Assembly: GCA_029547265.1 (NCBI GenBank)
Contig: JAKPPP010000124.1
Span: 1-46,161 of the forward strand
Source of the DNA: Bacteroidota bacterium
GTDB lineage: Bacteria > Bacteroidota > Bacteroidia > AKYH767-A > OLB10
Direction: 5' to 3'
Length of the DNA: 46,161 nucleotides
Shown here: positions 45,036-46,161 of the stretch, piece after piece
Layout: each line of letters starts with the position of its first letter
Position numbering within the stretch: position 1 is the first letter of the stretch
The notes under the pieces: generated by a model
Database searches by the model: none
The model's input: only the letters and a program-made list of their open reading frames with translations
Told to the model about the DNA's origin: nothing
Program-made: the position numbers and the translations under genes

Positions 45036-45461
45036 ATGGCAAGAATAATGGCAATTGATTTTGGAAGTAAACGTACCGGTTTGGCAGTAACCGACCCTTC
45101 CCAGATAATTGCTACCGCTCTCGAAACTGTTCCTACACATCAATTGTTCGATTACCTCAAAAACTATATTTCGAAAGAAAATGTAGAATGTATTGTGGTA
45201 GGCGATCCACGTCGACTAAACAATGAGATGTCGGAAACCACCCACCTCACCAATCAATTTGTAAATAAATTGAAAAGGGAAATTCCGGGTATTCCAGTAA
45301 AACGTCTCGATGAGCGTTATACGTCTGTAATGGCCGCAAAGAGTTTAATTGAAAGCGGGCAATCAAGAAAAACACGTCAGGATAAGTCGGTCCTCGATAA
45401 AATAAGTGCCACTATTCTATTGCAAAACTATTTATCAACACTTCCTCCAAAGAATTTATGA
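45036..45461 (+). CDS. ruvX: Putative pre-16S rRNA nuclease / Holliday junction resolvase-like YqgF (RuvX)
   Basis: This 141-residue protein is read from the ATG at 45036 (MARIMAIDFGSKRTG). The open frame runs 50 codons further upstream, but the family length (about 138 residues) and the -7 box at 45023 favour this start. The RNase H-like fold is marked by AIDFGSKRTGLAV (first catalytic Asp), VVGDPRR (second acidic motif), LDERYTS and a closing DKISATILLQ (last Asp). In other bacteria YqgF processes the 5' end of 16S rRNA precursor. It overlaps def by 4 bases (ATGA). Confidence 0.93.
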   Translation: MARIMAIDFGSKRTGLAVTDPSQIIATALETVPTHQLFDYLKNYISKENVECIVVGDPRRLNNEMSETTHLTNQFVNKLKREIPGIPVKRLDERYTSVMAAKSLIESGQSRKTRQDKSVLDKISATILLQNYLSTLPPKNL

Positions 45462-46018
45462 TTTACCCTATTGTAGCTTACGGCGATCCGGTATTAAGAA
45501 AGAAAGCAGAACCTATCAGCAGCGACTATCCTAAGTTAAAGGATATACTGCAAAATATGTTCGATACGATGTATAAAAGCTCCGGTGTTGGACTGGCTGC
45601 TCCTCAAGTGGGCTTATCTATTCGCTTGTTTATTATTGATACTACTCCTTTTAAAGATGAAGAAGCAGGGACAGAAAACTTCAAGAAAGTATTTATCAAT
45701 GCTCAGATTATTGAGGAAGAAGGAAAGAAATGGAAGTTTAATGAAGGATGCTTGAGTATTCCGGGAATTCGTGAAGATGTTGAACGTTTACCAAACCTTA
45801 CTATTCGTTACCAAGACGAGAACTTTGTAGAGCATACTGAAAACTTCTCAGGAATCATTGCTCGTGTTATTCAACACGAATACGATCACATTGAAGGAAT
45901 TCTTTTTACCGATAAATTAACTCCACTGAAAAAACAATTATTGAAAGGTCGCTTGAACGATATTTCAAGAGGAAAAGTTGATGCCGATTACAAGATGAAA
46001 TTTTACGTAAAGAAATAA
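45458..46018 (+). CDS. def: Peptide deformylase
   Basis: This 186-residue metallohydrolase has all three PDF motifs: GVGLAAPQVG (motif I), EGCLSIPG with the metal-binding Cys (motif II), and HEYDHIEG with two metal His and the catalytic Glu (motif III). It removes the formyl group from the N-terminal methionine of nascent proteins. Its ATG overlaps the stop of ruvX by 4 bases, and the shikimate kinase gene starts 8 bases after its stop, so the three are probably one transcript. Confidence 0.96.
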   Translation: MIYPIVAYGDPVLRKKAEPISSDYPKLKDILQNMFDTMYKSSGVGLAAPQVGLSIRLFIIDTTPFKDEEAGTENFKKVFINAQIIEEEGKKWKFNEGCLSIPGIREDVERLPNLTIRYQDENFVEHTENFSGIIARVIQHEYDHIEGILFTDKLTPLKKQLLKGRLNDISRGKVDADYKMKFYVKK

Positions 46019-46026
46019 TTTCAGGC

Positions 46027-46161
46027 AATGAACTCCACTCGCATTTTTTTAATCGGATTTATGGGATCCGGAAAATCATCGGTTGGAAAGGAATTAGCAA
46101 AACTTTTAAAATTCAAATTTATCGACCTCGATGAGGTAATCGAAAAGAGCGAAAAAAAATC
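46027..46161 (+). CDS. aroK: Shikimate kinase AroK/AroL, N-terminal part only
   Basis: The 45 visible codons encode [20 protein letters not shown], a Walker A P-loop (GFMGSGKSS) as in shikimate kinases, followed by FIDLDEVIE, which includes the conserved shikimate-binding Asp. The rest lies beyond the window. Shikimate kinase phosphorylates shikimate in aromatic amino acid synthesis. A gluconate-kinase-like P-loop protein is less likely given the FMGSGKSS and DLDE pattern. Confidence 0.88.

Overview
The window is chromosomal DNA from a member of the Bacteroidota. The evidence is six secreted proteins plus one broken copy carrying type IX secretion system (T9SS) C-terminal sorting domains, a TonB-dependent receptor with an N-terminal carboxypeptidase-like domain, a short (287-residue) primary sigma factor, TAnnTTTG-type -7 promoter boxes, no usable Shine-Dalgarno sequences, low G+C content, and the bacillithiol enzyme BshA. 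Nothing in the sequence fixes the genus. I see no insertion sequence, prophage or CRISPR array.

Left part (1-6876, all minus strand): a two-component pair (LytS-type kinase and LytTR regulator) is followed by a tight four-gene operon. The operon encodes a small PqqD-like protein, an ATP-grasp ligase, a fold-III PLP-dependent decarboxylase, and a urea-transporter/M23-peptidase fusion that runs off the left edge. Its genes overlap or nearly touch, and no classical pathway I know joins these four activities. This is the best candidate for an undescribed system. QueD lies upstream of the kinase.

6959-13496: an oligopeptide-type ABC importer (two permeases and a lipoprotein binding protein, without ATPases), three tRNA genes (Ser-GCT, Pro-TGG, Arg-TCT), and an orphan membrane histidine kinase with two inverted repeats before its start.

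13788-33798: about 20 kb of T9SS-secreted surface proteins. A divergent pair, made of a CCRNA-motif protein and a giant modular protein, is present twice in tandem. In the second copy the CCRNA gene is interrupted by one in-frame stop codon. A third giant modular protein, a beta-propeller/PKD protein with a small secreted partner, and a third CCRNA-family protein follow. Strong hairpin terminators separate the convergent units.

33925-46161: housekeeping and envelope genes. These are rpoD; a carboxypeptidase-like-domain protein with a TonB receptor and an SUI1/YciH-like factor; bshA; a GH3/beta-lactamase-like fusion; a NYN-domain protein with a zinc ribbon; dapD; and a ruvX (yqgF)-def-aroK run truncated at the right edge.
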